DNA of 64,000 nt from Nonlabens sp. (lineage in GTDB: Bacteria; Bacteroidota; Bacteroidia; Flavobacteriales; Flavobacteriaceae), in contig JAHDIQ010000003.1 in assembly GCA_020630715.1 (NCBI GenBank), positions 1 to 64,000 on the forward strand, written 5' to 3'. This document shows positions 24,930 to 33,883 of this stretch, piece by piece. The notes beneath the pieces are model-generated. The model saw only the letters and a program-made list of their open reading frames with translations. It ran no database searches and was not told the DNA's origin. Positions within the stretch are counted from its first letter, which is position 1. Every line of letters begins with the position of its first letter. Both the position numbers and the translations under genes were made by a program.

Positions 24930-25798
24930 TTCTTAGCTTTTAAACTGATGTACTCCTTTAGTTTTAATAAATCTAAAAATAGGATTTTAGGATTTAGCCC
25001 ATTAAGATTTTTGATACATCTATTTTTAAATACATTTAATAGGACTCTTGCAATACCAGTTATATAAAATCGGTCCAATTTTAAATACGCACGTTGCACA
25101 GGTCTAAAATTTTTAGGTAATAATCCTTCCTTTTCTGCGAGGTATGTGGTTTTAATCGCGTTAAGACTTTTTGTGATAAAACTAGAAGCACTTTCCAGTC
25201 CTAAATGGATTACAGGATTGTTAATGTGTGTAATGTTAAAGCCTTGTTTGTTTATTTGATAAGACAACAGCACATCGCCACCATAACCAGATGTTGCCAC
25301 AGCATTGTAAATTTTAAAAAACACTTCTCTTTGAATTAAAAATCCAGCACTTGTGATATTCTGGACTGGATCATTCATACGATCTTTAACAGATTTTGCC
25401 TCGCGCTCCTTACCATAATGCCAGCGTAATAGTTCTTGTGGTTCAGGCGTGTTTTTTTGATAGGTAATTCCGCCGTAGCATATCTCATAATCAGTATGGC
25501 AATGATCTAGATATTGTTTTAAAAAACCATCATTTGACAAAGCTACATCTGCATCTAGAAATAATAGATGATTATAAGTTGCGTGAGTTGCTAATTGTTT
25601 TCTAGCCTCAATACTACCTAGATTATTGTCAGGTCTGATAAGTTGAACTTCTTGCGTATCAATAGTGATGGGTTGTGGTGAGCAATCATCTAATACCAGA
25701 ATTTCATAAGAAACAGAAAGTTCATTTGCTTGCGTTACCAGCTGTTTGATCAATTCATTAGGATCTGTTTGATACGCTGGAATGCAAATGCTAATCAT
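24926..25798 (-). CDS. Family 2 glycosyltransferase
   Basis: This 290-residue GT-A protein opens MISICIPAYQTDPNELIKQL, with VLDDCSPQ, NNLGSIEARKQLA and the metal site FLDADVAL. A mid-protein GYGGDVLLSYQINKQGF corresponds to the acceptor-binding ED.DL region. It is translationally coupled to the following GT2 gene and lies 9 bp after the FtsE-like gene, so the three form one minus-strand operon. The substrate is unknown. Confidence 0.87.
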   Translation of the reverse strand: MISICIPAYQTDPNELIKQLVTQANELSVSYEILVLDDCSPQPITIDTQEVQLIRPDNNLGSIEARKQLATHATYNHLLFLDADVALSNDGFLKQYLDHCHTDYEICYGGITYQKNTPEPQELLRWHYGKEREAKSVKDRMNDPVQNITSAGFLIQREVFFKIYNAVATSGYGGDVLLSYQINKQGFNITHINNPVIHLGLESASSFITKSLNAIKTTYLAEKEGLLPKNFRPVQRAYLKLDRFYITGIARVLLNVFKNRCIKNLNGLNPKILFLDLLKLKEYISLKAKK

Positions 25799-25807
25799 AT
25801 AAAGAAT

Positions 25808-26491
25808 TTACAATGTTTTTTGCACCACTTCAAAAACTTCACCTTGATCACATTTTAAGGTTTTAGATGGATATTTTAATAATAATGCATAATCATGCGT
25901 TGCCATTAAAATGGTGTTTCCATTTGTATTGATTTGTCGCAGTACTTCCATGACTTCAACGCTGGTTTGTGGATCTAGATTTCCTGTAGGTTCATCTGCA
26001 ATGATGAGTTCTGGATCATTTAATAATGCACGTGCAATAGCGATGCGTTGCTGTTCACCACCAGAAAGCTCATGTGGATATTTAAAACCAGTCGTTTTCA
26101 TTCCTACTTTATCCAGCACTTCATTGATTTTATCTTCCATTTTAGATTTGTCTTTCCAGCCAGTAGCTTTTAAAACAAATTTTAAATTGGCCTCAATCGT
26201 GCGATCTGTGAGCAATTTAAAATCTTGAAAAACAACACCTAGTTTACGTCGTAAGTAAGGAATATCTTTTTCTTTAAGTGAAGCAAGGTCGTGATCTACG
26301 ATGGTTCCAGTTCCTTGTTTTAGCGGGATATCTCCATAAAGCGTCTTCATTAAAGAGCTTTTACCACTACCAGTTTTACCTATTAAATATACAAACTCAC
26401 CTTTTTCAATAGTGATATTCACGTCTTTAAGAATCAGATTCTCTCGCTGATAAATATGAGCTTCTTGTAAGCTTAAAACGTGATTTGACAT
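25808..26491 (-). CDS. FtsE-like ABC transporter ATPase
   Basis: This 227-residue ABC ATPase has Walker A GKTGSGKSS (38-46), signature LSGGEQQR (142-149) and Walker B ELIIADE (161-167), followed by PTGNLDP. The sequence and size fit FtsE, which with FtsX controls septal peptidoglycan hydrolases. No ftsX gene is adjacent, and the downstream genes are glycosyltransferases, so a LolD-like or polysaccharide role cannot be excluded. A consensus -7 box (TACTTTTG) lies 37 bp upstream on the minus strand. Confidence 0.85.
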   Translation of the reverse strand: MSNHVLSLQEAHIYQRENLILKDVNITIEKGEFVYLIGKTGSGKSSLMKTLYGDIPLKQGTGTIVDHDLASLKEKDIPYLRRKLGVVFQDFKLLTDRTIEANLKFVLKATGWKDKSKMEDKINEVLDKVGMKTTGFKYPHELSGGEQQRIAIARALLNDPELIIADEPTGNLDPQTSVEVMEVLRQINTNGNTILMATHDYALLLKYPSKTLKCDQGEVFEVVQKTL

Positions 26492-26528
26492 AAAAATAAT
26501 CTTTGTGTAAAATTATAGGAATAAAAAA

Positions 26529-26536
26529 CAAAAGTA
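26529..26536 (-). promoter_or_regulatory. -7 box (TACTTTTG) of the FtsE-like gene
   Basis: It matches TAnnTTTG on the minus strand, 37 bp before the ATG. Confidence 0.5.
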
Positions 26537-26682
26537 ATGTTTCTACTCATTTGTTTGTGATGGTTTGATTTTGAATTGAACAACAGTGACTTCGATACAT
26601 CTTCGGCTATTGCCTGATCCGTTCAGTCACCTAGATATTTGGTCTAAATAGTTTGTTATGGATTTAATATTGTTATTCGCTA

Positions 26683-26717
26683 TTCATTTTTGAGTTCAAG
26701 TTCATTTTTGAGTTCAA
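26683..26717. repeat. 17-bp direct repeat, two copies
   Basis: TTCATTTTTGAGTTCAA occurs twice, separated by one base, about 100 bp upstream of the TPR gene. Confidence 0.9.
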
Positions 26718-26812
26718 TTTCATGTGAATAAGATTATGAATAATTAAACAAGAAATATCTCGTTCTAGTATAGTAAGATGATAATTTTACTAAACTATTA
26801 AAATAGTTAGAT

Positions 26813-29800
26813 ATGAATAAAATACTGCTAACCTTATTGTGTTTCATTTTGGGCTCTACCGCACTTATGGCACAACAATCTAAAATATTTACAGACGATC
26901 TGGCGACTTATAATCAGGCGGTAGATTTGTATCAGGAAGAGCAGTACATCGCTGCGCAACGCCTTTTTGAAAATGTAAAGCAAGAAGTGAGCGATAACAC
27001 CATTCAGGGAAATGCTGCTTACTACATCGCAAATTGTGCGGTACGATTGAACCAGCGCAATGCAGACGCACTCATGGGATCTTTCGTAGAGGAATATCCT
27101 ACTTCTACTAAGCGTAACACCGCATTTATAGACGTCGCAGATTACTATTTTAACAATGGTAAATACAAACTATCTGCAAAATGGTACAGTAAGGTTGATG
27201 AAAGTACGCTTTCGCGAAAGCAAAAAAACCGTTACTATTTTAATACTGGTTATACACTGGTGGCTAGTAAGAAATATGATGAAGCAAAGCCATTTTTAAA
27301 CCGAGTAAGTGATGATCCAGAATATGGTTCACAAGCAAAATACTACTTAGGTTACATCGCTTATGAAGGTGACGATTATCAAGAGGCGAGCGAGTTATTT
27401 GATGAATCTGGCGGTAGTCCAGAGCAAGATGAAAAGCTGTCGTACTATCAGGCAGATTTGAATTATAAACTGGGGAATTTTGACAAAGCAATTGCCCTTG
27501 CCAAAGAACAATTACCTAAATCTACTAAAAAAGAGCAATCAGAATTAAATAGAATTATAGGTCAGAGTCTTTTTAATAAAGAAGACTACACACAAGCCTT
27601 ACCTTATTTAAAGGAATATAAAGGCGTGCGTGGTAAATGGAATAATAACGATTATTACCAGTTAGGATATGCATATTATAAAACAGGCGATTATGATAAT
27701 GCGATTGCGACCTTTAATAAAATCGTAGATGGGCAGAATAAAACGGCCCAAAATGCTTACTACCATTTAGGACTTTCCTATATCAAAAAGAATCAGCAAG
27801 AAGATGCTTTAAATGCTTTTAAAAAAGCAAGTGAGATGGATTTTGATCCTACCATAAATGAAGATGCTACTTATAATTATGCAAAGTTGAGTTATGAGTA
27901 TGGAAATCCATACAACAGCGTTCCATCTGTGATTTTAGGATATTTAGAAACTTTTCCTGATAGTAAACATCAGGCAGAAATGAATGAATACCTCATAGAT
28001 TCCTACTTTTCTTCAAAAAATTATAAAGAGGCGATGAAGTTACTAGAAGCTGGTAGAATTAGCGGTAATGAAGACGTATATGCAAAAGTTGCCTTGTTTC
28101 AAGGTTTACAAGATTTTAAAGCTGGTGATTATAGAGAATCCATTGATCAACTCAATAAAACACTGCGCTATGCAACAGATCAAGCAATGAAAAAACGCGC
28201 TCAATTCTGGACGGCAAATAGTAATTATGAGCTCAATAACTTTGACCAGGCTTTAATCATGTTTAATACGGTTAGATCTAATAACGCATCTATTGAAGAA
28301 GATAATTTGATCAATTATGATCTGGCTTACACACATTTTAAGTTAAAGAATTACGACCAGTCCATTACTGCTTTTACAGCATTTACAAATCAGTCTAATG
28401 CTACTAATGATCGTGCTAGGTTGAATGATGCTTACTTGCGTATAGGTGATGCAAACTTTGTAAGTAAGCAATACTGGCCAGCCATGGAATCTTATAATAA
28501 AGCTATTGAGATGAATGGTTTTAACGGTGATTATGCTGCCTTTCAAAAAGCAATTTCTTACGGTTTTGTCCAGAAAAACGATCGTAAGATTCAAGATTTA
28601 AATCAATTTTTGACAAAATTTCCTAACTCAAAATATCGTGATGATGTGTTATACGAGTTAGGAAATACTTACATCAATACAGGTAATGTAAATCAAGGAA
28701 TACAAACCTATGACCGTTTACTAGCAGATTATCCTCAAAGTATTTACACTTCACAGGCGATGATGCGTAAAGGATTACAATACTATAATGATTCAAAATT
28801 AGAAGAAGCACTCGTGGTATTTAAGGATGTTGTAAAACGCTATCCAGGCACACCACAAGCAAATGAGGCTGTGAGTAGTGCAAGACTGGTTTATGTAGAT
28901 TTAGGTCGTACTAACGATTATGCAGCATGGGTACGTGGTCTTGAGTTTGTTGATATCACAGATTCAGAATTAGATGATACGGCCTACGAAGCTGCAGAAC
29001 GTCCGTATTTACAAAGTAATATGGCTGTTGCGAGTAGGGAATTAAAGAAATACTTAACGACTTATCCTAACGGTAAACATGCTTTAAAAGCACATTTCTA
29101 CCTCGCACAATCTTTATATGCACAGGATAAAAAGACTGAAAGTATCACGTATTATGAGTATGTGACCGGTAAACAGCGTAGTGAATTTAGTGAACAGGCA
29201 CTAGCTCGTTTAAGCGGTATATACTTGAATGATGACGCTTTCGCGAAAGCGATACCTACATTAATCAAACTAGAACAATTAGCAGATTTCCCACAGAATG
29301 TCATTTATGCTCAGTCTAATTTGATGAAAGCTTATTACGAACAGGAAGATTATGCTAAAGCAATCCAGTATGCTAATAAAGTATTAGGCGATACTTCTAT
29401 AGATGCAAATTTAGAATCTGATGCTCAAATCATAATCGCCCGTAGTGCCATGAAAACTAATGATGAAGCTAGAGCAGAAAAAGCCTATGCAACTGTTCTC
29501 AATACCGCAAGTGGTGCGCTAGCGGCAGAAGCAACATACTTCCAGTCTTATTTTGAACATAAGGATAGCAGGTATAGTAATGCCATTACCACGGTTCAAG
29601 GATTAACTAAGAACTATGCTGGTCACAAATTATGGAGTGCAAAAGGATTAGTAATCATGGCAAAAAGTTATGATGCACTAGATCAAACGCTTAACGCTAC
29701 TACGATTCTAGAAGCGGTCATAAAGAATTTTACACAGTATCCTGATGTAGTACAAGAAGCACAAATAGAACTGGATCGTATTAAAAACAATGCGGCCAAA

Positions 29801-29836
29801 ACCAATTCATCTATAGTTCCTACAGATAAAAATTAA
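26813..29836 (+). CDS. Secreted tetratricopeptide-repeat protein, 1007 residues
   Basis: The protein has a signal peptide (residues 1-20, ending LMAQ). The rest is almost entirely TPR-like helical pairs (AYYKTGDYDNAIATFNKIV, YYHLGLSYIKKNQQEDAL, DVLYELGNTYINTGNVNQGI). It is predicted to be a periplasmic scaffold. A beta-barrel gene starts 4 bp later, and the TPR/barrel pairing suggests one envelope machine; the pair looks familiar from other flavobacteria but has no function known to me. Two palindrome copies lie inside: LSRK near residue 132 (27208) and AFAKA near residue 809 (29237). Confidence 0.88.
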   Translation: MNKILLTLLCFILGSTALMAQQSKIFTDDLATYNQAVDLYQEEQYIAAQRLFENVKQEVSDNTIQGNAAYYIANCAVRLNQRNADALMGSFVEEYPTSTKRNTAFIDVADYYFNNGKYKLSAKWYSKVDESTLSRKQKNRYYFNTGYTLVASKKYDEAKPFLNRVSDDPEYGSQAKYYLGYIAYEGDDYQEASELFDESGGSPEQDEKLSYYQADLNYKLGNFDKAIALAKEQLPKSTKKEQSELNRIIGQSLFNKEDYTQALPYLKEYKGVRGKWNNNDYYQLGYAYYKTGDYDNAIATFNKIVDGQNKTAQNAYYHLGLSYIKKNQQEDALNAFKKASEMDFDPTINEDATYNYAKLSYEYGNPYNSVPSVILGYLETFPDSKHQAEMNEYLIDSYFSSKNYKEAMKLLEAGRISGNEDVYAKVALFQGLQDFKAGDYRESIDQLNKTLRYATDQAMKKRAQFWTANSNYELNNFDQALIMFNTVRSNNASIEEDNLINYDLAYTHFKLKNYDQSITAFTAFTNQSNATNDRARLNDAYLRIGDANFVSKQYWPAMESYNKAIEMNGFNGDYAAFQKAISYGFVQKNDRKIQDLNQFLTKFPNSKYRDDVLYELGNTYINTGNVNQGIQTYDRLLADYPQSIYTSQAMMRKGLQYYNDSKLEEALVVFKDVVKRYPGTPQANEAVSSARLVYVDLGRTNDYAAWVRGLEFVDITDSELDDTAYEAAERPYLQSNMAVASRELKKYLTTYPNGKHALKAHFYLAQSLYAQDKKTESITYYEYVTGKQRSEFSEQALARLSGIYLNDDAFAKAIPTLIKLEQLADFPQNVIYAQSNLMKAYYEQEDYAKAIQYANKVLGDTSIDANLESDAQIIIARSAMKTNDEARAEKAYATVLNTASGALAAEATYFQSYFEHKDSRYSNAITTVQGLTKNYAGHKLWSAKGLVIMAKSYDALDQTLNATTILEAVIKNFTQYPDVVQEAQIELDRIKNNAAKTNSSIVPTDKN
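27208..27221. repeat. Iterated palindrome copy
   Basis: Exact GCTTTCGCGAAAGC inside the TPR gene, read as LSRK. Confidence 0.95.
29237..29250. repeat. Iterated palindrome copy
   Basis: Exact GCTTTCGCGAAAGC, the second copy in the TPR gene, read as AFAKA. Confidence 0.95.
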
Positions 29837-29840
29837 GCAC

Positions 29841-31577
29841 ATGAAAAAATCAAGAATATATACAATTTTTGCAATGGCGTGTGCGGTTTGTAGCGTTGCA
29901 GTTGCTCAAGAAAATGAAGAAGAGAACGAATTAAATGGTGGTACGATTACGGTAGTAAAACCCTATGATCCTACTATATCAGATGCTTTTAAGGTAAAAA
30001 GCGTTCCTGCGATTAACGATACCACACAGGTGAAGAAAAAACCGGTGACTTATAGTATATTCTCTGTTCCAGTAGCTAGTACGTTTACACCTGCTAAAGG
30101 GAAGTTATCGACTCGTAAAAAAACAGCACCAGCTAAGTATTTTGATAATTACGCACGATTAGGCGTTGGTAATTACGTAAATGTTTTGGCAGAGTTTACT
30201 GGGAATTTTGAAATAGATAAGGATACAGATGTAGGTGTGTTTTTAAATCATTTTTCTTCTCAAGGTGGTATTAATGAAGTAGAGGATTTAGGTTTAAATG
30301 ATGCATTTTCTGATACCTCATTAGATATTTCCTATGGAAAACGTAATCGTGGTTATAGTTGGGGAATTACCGCTGGTGGCCGTTTTCAAAGCGCAAACTG
30401 GTATGGTGTACCACAAGGTGCAGGTTTTTCACCTGGTGAAGATGCAGATATAGGTACAAATTACCTTACCGCAGGTATTGGCGGTAAAGCACGATTCTTT
30501 GATTCGGCAATAGAGACAATAGAATTGCAATTATTTAATACAGGATCTAATTATGACGCTGGTGAAACTCAAATAACACTGCGTCCAGAGTTTGGTTTTG
30601 ACATCATGGATGAAGAAATAGGATTAGGTGCCACAGTTGATTATTTAACAGGTGCATTTGATAATGAAGACTTTCTTTCAGCAGATTACTCCTATTTAAA
30701 CCTAGGAGTAAATCCTAGTATCAATTTATATGGTGATCGTTTTAAAGCAGAATTAGGTGCTGGAATCAATTACCTGAGTGATTTAGAAAATAGTGAAGGG
30801 CAAGTTTATATATATCCAGATATTAATGCTAGCTATATTTTAGTAGATGAAAAAGTGATGGCTTATACAACCATAGGTGGTGGACTAGATATGAACTCGC
30901 TACGTGGATTTGCAGATGAAAATATGTTCATTGCACCAGCAGTTGTCGTAGCGCCTACAAATAGGCAATTAGATTCACAATTAGGAATTAAAGGAAAACT
31001 TTCAGAGCGTTTTGGGTACAAGGTATTTGGTGGTTATCGATTAGAAGAAAATAGGTTTTTCTATACTAAAAATGGGCCGTCGTTTCCTTTAGACTTGAGT
31101 CTTGCACAACCTTATCAGTTTGCTAATACTTTTGGTATTTCTTATGGTGATTTAAACACGTTTACTTTTGGTGGTGCGTTGAGTGTTGATCTGAATTCAC
31201 AATTTAATTTAACCCTAAATGCAGCGAGCCTTTCTTATGATGTGACTAATGGAGATTCCTTTAATAATGTAGCATCACAATTACCATCGTTCACGGCAGA
31301 TTTAATAGGGAACTATGATATTACTGAAAAGTGGAATGTAGGTGCTACGTTATATTATGTAGGTGAGCGAGACGTTTTCACAAATGACATCGCATCTACT
31401 ACCACGCTGGACTCTTTTCTAGATTTAAATCTAGACGTCAATTATAAGATCAATCCTAAGATCACTGCTTTCTTAAGAGGTCATAATCTTACTGGCGGTA
31501 ATTATCAGTACTATCTAGATGTTCCAGTACAAAATTTACAGATTCTAGGTGGTGCGGTTTATAAGTTTGATTTTTAG
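29841..31577 (+). CDS. Outer-membrane beta-barrel protein, TonB-receptor-like
   Basis: The protein has 578 residues with a signal peptide (ending VAVAQ, residue ~22). A short segment NGGTITVVKPYDPTISDAFKVKSVP follows, then a long alternating hydrophobic pattern typical of a large beta-barrel, ending with the terminal aromatic KFDF. It resembles the barrel part of TonB-dependent receptors but has no recognisable plug domain, so active transport is doubtful. It starts 4 bp after the TPR gene and almost certainly works with it. The start is MKKSRIYTIFAMAC. Confidence 0.8.
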   Translation: MKKSRIYTIFAMACAVCSVAVAQENEEENELNGGTITVVKPYDPTISDAFKVKSVPAINDTTQVKKKPVTYSIFSVPVASTFTPAKGKLSTRKKTAPAKYFDNYARLGVGNYVNVLAEFTGNFEIDKDTDVGVFLNHFSSQGGINEVEDLGLNDAFSDTSLDISYGKRNRGYSWGITAGGRFQSANWYGVPQGAGFSPGEDADIGTNYLTAGIGGKARFFDSAIETIELQLFNTGSNYDAGETQITLRPEFGFDIMDEEIGLGATVDYLTGAFDNEDFLSADYSYLNLGVNPSINLYGDRFKAELGAGINYLSDLENSEGQVYIYPDINASYILVDEKVMAYTTIGGGLDMNSLRGFADENMFIAPAVVVAPTNRQLDSQLGIKGKLSERFGYKVFGGYRLEENRFFYTKNGPSFPLDLSLAQPYQFANTFGISYGDLNTFTFGGALSVDLNSQFNLTLNAASLSYDVTNGDSFNNVASQLPSFTADLIGNYDITEKWNVGATLYYVGERDVFTNDIASTTTLDSFLDLNLDVNYKINPKITAFLRGHNLTGGNYQYYLDVPVQNLQILGGAVYKFDF

Positions 31578-31680
31578 AATTCTGCCTTTGTTGATTACAT
31601 TTAGTTTGTCATAGTAGAGGTGTAAGCTACCTCAATCCTAAAGCCATATTAAAACTAGTTTACTTTTTTAGCAATGCCAT

Positions 31681-31688
31681 TATCTTTG
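31681..31688 (+). promoter_or_regulatory. -7 box (TATCTTTG) abutting the next start codon
   Basis: It matches TAnnTTTG and ends 4 bp before the ATG at 31693, predicting an essentially leaderless mRNA. Confidence 0.55.
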
Positions 31689-31692
31689 TGAT

Positions 31693-32052
31693 ATGACACC
31701 GATTACAGACCAAGAATTACATCAAATGGCGATGAATATCGTAGGAAAGGAAATGGAGGAATTAGGATATGAATTCCTATCTGTTAATTCTAAACCTAAG
31801 AAACATCCACAGTTTGTAGCCTTGAAGGATAAATACCTCCATTTTGTAGTAGTGCGTGTGGTGAAATATCCGTTAAATCCAGTGCAATACGATGTAGAAT
31901 TCATGAATAAAATGAAAGACCATGCCGTAAAATTTAAAGCACGTACCTATTATGCTGGTGTAGGGATTGCAAACTCTCGAGATTATGAAATGCCTGTGCA
32001 TCACGAGGATGATTATGTGGTGAACTTTGCAGGATTAATAGAAATCAAATGA
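31693..32052 (+). CDS. Small conserved protein often annotated as NqrF-like
   Basis: This 119-residue soluble protein has no Cys, ferredoxin or FAD motif, so it is not a real NqrF. In flavobacterial annotations this family carries the name Na+-translocating NADH-quinone reductase subunit F, apparently by association. The sequence (HFVVVRVVKYPLNPVQYDVEFMNK) suggests a small alpha/beta fold. Its stop overlaps the apbE start by 4 bp (ATGA), so it is coupled to FMN transferase and may assist flavinylation. A -7 box lies just 4 bp before the start codon. Confidence 0.75.
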   Translation: MTPITDQELHQMAMNIVGKEMEELGYEFLSVNSKPKKHPQFVALKDKYLHFVVVRVVKYPLNPVQYDVEFMNKMKDHAVKFKARTYYAGVGIANSRDYEMPVHHEDDYVVNFAGLIEIK

Positions 32053-33077
32053 AAAAATTACTAGTAGTAGCCTTTGTCTTTTTATTCATCTCTTGCGGTG
32101 AAAAACAAGACCCTAATGTGGCTCAAACTTTTGTAGGTAATGCCATAGGAACTACTTACGGAATCCAATTATTTCACAGCGAACCATTAGAAATCACAAA
32201 TGATGTTCAAGACATTATTGATCTATTTAATGAAAGCATGTCCACATGGGTAGCAGATTCTAAAATCAATCAAATCAATGCAGGGGACAGCACTGTTGTG
32301 GTAGGTGAAGCATTTAAAGAAGTCTTTAATTATGCAAAGCAAGTCCATGCAGATACAGATGGGTATTTTGATCCTACGGTAGGAAATTTGGTGAACGCTT
32401 ATGGTTTTGGCGCTGATGGTTCACAAGAAAATGTACCGACAAAGAAGCAAGTGGATAGCCTGATGAAGTATGTAGGTTTTGATAAAATGAACCTAATATC
32501 TGTAGATAACGGATACCAAATTACCTCACAACAAACTGGAATGTATCTGGAGTTTAACGCCATAGGTAAAGGAACACTTGTAGACTACATCGCTAGAATG
32601 CTGGATGAAAAAGGAGTAGAGAATTATCTGGTAGAAGTAGGTGGTGAAGTGGTTGCAAAAGGTAGAAACCTAGAAAAAGATTCAGACTGGCTAGTAGGTG
32701 TTAACGCGCCTAAAAAAAGTAAAACCGGTGAAACTATGGCATTGATGGCTTTGAATTTAAAAGACAAAGCAATGGCTGGTAGCGGTAACTACCGCAAGTT
32801 TAAGTTAGATGAAGATAGTGGTCAGGAATATGTGCATACCGTTAATCCGCTAACGGGTGAGGCAGTTCCTAGTAATGTAGTGGCTGTAAACGTTATTGCG
32901 TCTAATTGTACCCTTGCAGATGGTTACGCGACGGCTTTTATGGCAATGTCTTTAGAGAAATCAAAACAACTATTACCAAAACTAGATCATATTGAGGTAC
33001 TAATCATGTACCTAGATGAATATGGGATGTTGCGTTTTGAGAAAACTGCTGGATTTGACAGTTATGTTAAGAAGTAG
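32049..33077 (+). CDS. apbE: FAD:protein FMN transferase, lipoprotein
   Basis: The protein has 342 residues, with a lipoprotein signal peptide and lipidated Cys C16 (FLFISCGEK). ApbE transfers FMN from FAD to Thr/Ser of Nqr and Rnf subunits on the outer face of the inner membrane. Family motifs are NESMSTWVADSKINQIN near the start, GKGTLVDYIA, VEVGGEVVAKG, MAGSGNYRKF and YVHTVNPLTGEAVPS (flavin and Mg2+ sites). The length is normal. It is coupled to the small NqrF-annotated gene. Its last 11 bp overlap the convergent methyltransferase gene. Confidence 0.92.
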   Translation: MKKLLVVAFVFLFISCGEKQDPNVAQTFVGNAIGTTYGIQLFHSEPLEITNDVQDIIDLFNESMSTWVADSKINQINAGDSTVVVGEAFKEVFNYAKQVHADTDGYFDPTVGNLVNAYGFGADGSQENVPTKKQVDSLMKYVGFDKMNLISVDNGYQITSQQTGMYLEFNAIGKGTLVDYIARMLDEKGVENYLVEVGGEVVAKGRNLEKDSDWLVGVNAPKKSKTGETMALMALNLKDKAMAGSGNYRKFKLDEDSGQEYVHTVNPLTGEAVPSNVVAVNVIASNCTLADGYATAFMAMSLEKSKQLLPKLDHIEVLIMYLDEYGMLRFEKTAGFDSYVKK

Positions 33078-33840
33078 GTTTCCTCACCACAGGAATTAAT
33101 TCACCTAAAGCAAGTCTATAGCGATCTACCTCTTCACTACTTAATTGCGTGGTGTAATCTACTCTCTGAACTTCAAAACCTATAGATTTCAAACGGTCAA
33201 AATAGTCCATTCCATAAACTCGCACGTGATCATACTGGCCAAAAATCCTAGCACGTTCTGCCTTATCCGTAATGCTATCATCCTCAAAGGTCACTTTACG
33301 ATCATTCTCTAATGGTATTTGAAGAATCGCCGTCGCGCCAGGTTTTAGAACTCGATACAATTCCTTCATAGCAGTTTCATCGTCTGGAATATGTTCTAGT
33401 ACATGATTGCATAAAACAAAATCATAAGTGTCATTCTTAAAAGGTAGATCACAAATATCTGCCTTAACATCTGCTAGTGGAGATAGTAAGTCAGTAGTGG
33501 TGTAGTGGATGGTTTCGCTTTCGCGAAAGCGAGATAAAAAACACTGTTCTGGTGCAAAATGTAAAAGTGATTGTGGCCGTGTGAACAAATCTGTTTCCCG
33601 ATTTAAATACAACCAAAGCAAGCGATGTCTTTCTAACGATAGCGTTGATGGCGAAAGCACATTTTCACGCACATTCCCATATCCATAAGGAAGAAAACTT
33701 TTAAATGATTTCCCATCGATAGGATCTGTGTAACGATCACCACGATACCACCACGTCATCAATGGACGCACCCAGTAACTCGCTTTAATCAGCAATGGTC
33801 TAGGGATGAGGTTGAGAAAGAATTTAAAGAGGTTTTTCAA
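33067..33840 (-). CDS. SAM-dependent methyltransferase (Methyltransf_11 type)
   Basis: This 257-residue class I methyltransferase has an N-terminal extension with a basic/aromatic stretch. Its core has DLLSPLADVKADICDLPF (SAM acidic loop region), LCNHVLEHIPDDETAMKELYRVLKPGATAIL and a late YDHVRVYGMDYF. The DxxxHxLEH pattern is typical of cyclopropane-synthase-like and UbiE-like enzymes. The substrate is unknown. RFRESE near residue ~106 comes from the palindrome at 33517-33530, just before the SAM-binding strand. Confidence 0.85.
   Translation of the reverse strand: MKNLFKFFLNLIPRPLLIKASYWVRPLMTWWYRGDRYTDPIDGKSFKSFLPYGYGNVRENVLSPSTLSLERHRLLWLYLNRETDLFTRPQSLLHFAPEQCFLSRFRESETIHYTTTDLLSPLADVKADICDLPFKNDTYDFVLCNHVLEHIPDDETAMKELYRVLKPGATAILQIPLENDRKVTFEDDSITDKAERARIFGQYDHVRVYGMDYFDRLKSIGFEVQRVDYTTQLSSEEVDRYRLALGELIPVVRKPTS
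33517..33530. repeat. Iterated palindrome copy (18 bp with flanks)
   Basis: Exact GCTTTCGCGAAAGC inside the methyltransferase gene, read as RFRES. The perfect palindrome extends over 33515-33532. Confidence 0.95.
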
Positions 33841-33849
33841 GGTGTTTTC

Positions 33850-33883
33850 AATTCAGAATTCAGAATTCAGGATTCTGAATTAA
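33850..33883. repeat. AATTCAG tandem repeat with inverted partner
   Basis: Three 7-bp AATTCAG units (33850-33870) are followed by GATTCTGAATT, giving a possible hairpin that includes the map stop codon. It may end map transcription. Confidence 0.75.

Larger units (their letters stand above)
26492..26812. other. Intergenic region between divergent genes
   Basis: These 321 bases hold the minus-strand -7 box for the FtsE-like gene (26529-26536), a degenerate dispersed repeat (26588-26634) and a 17-bp direct repeat in two copies (26683-26699 and 26701-26717). No coding region or RNA gene was seen. Confidence 0.7.
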
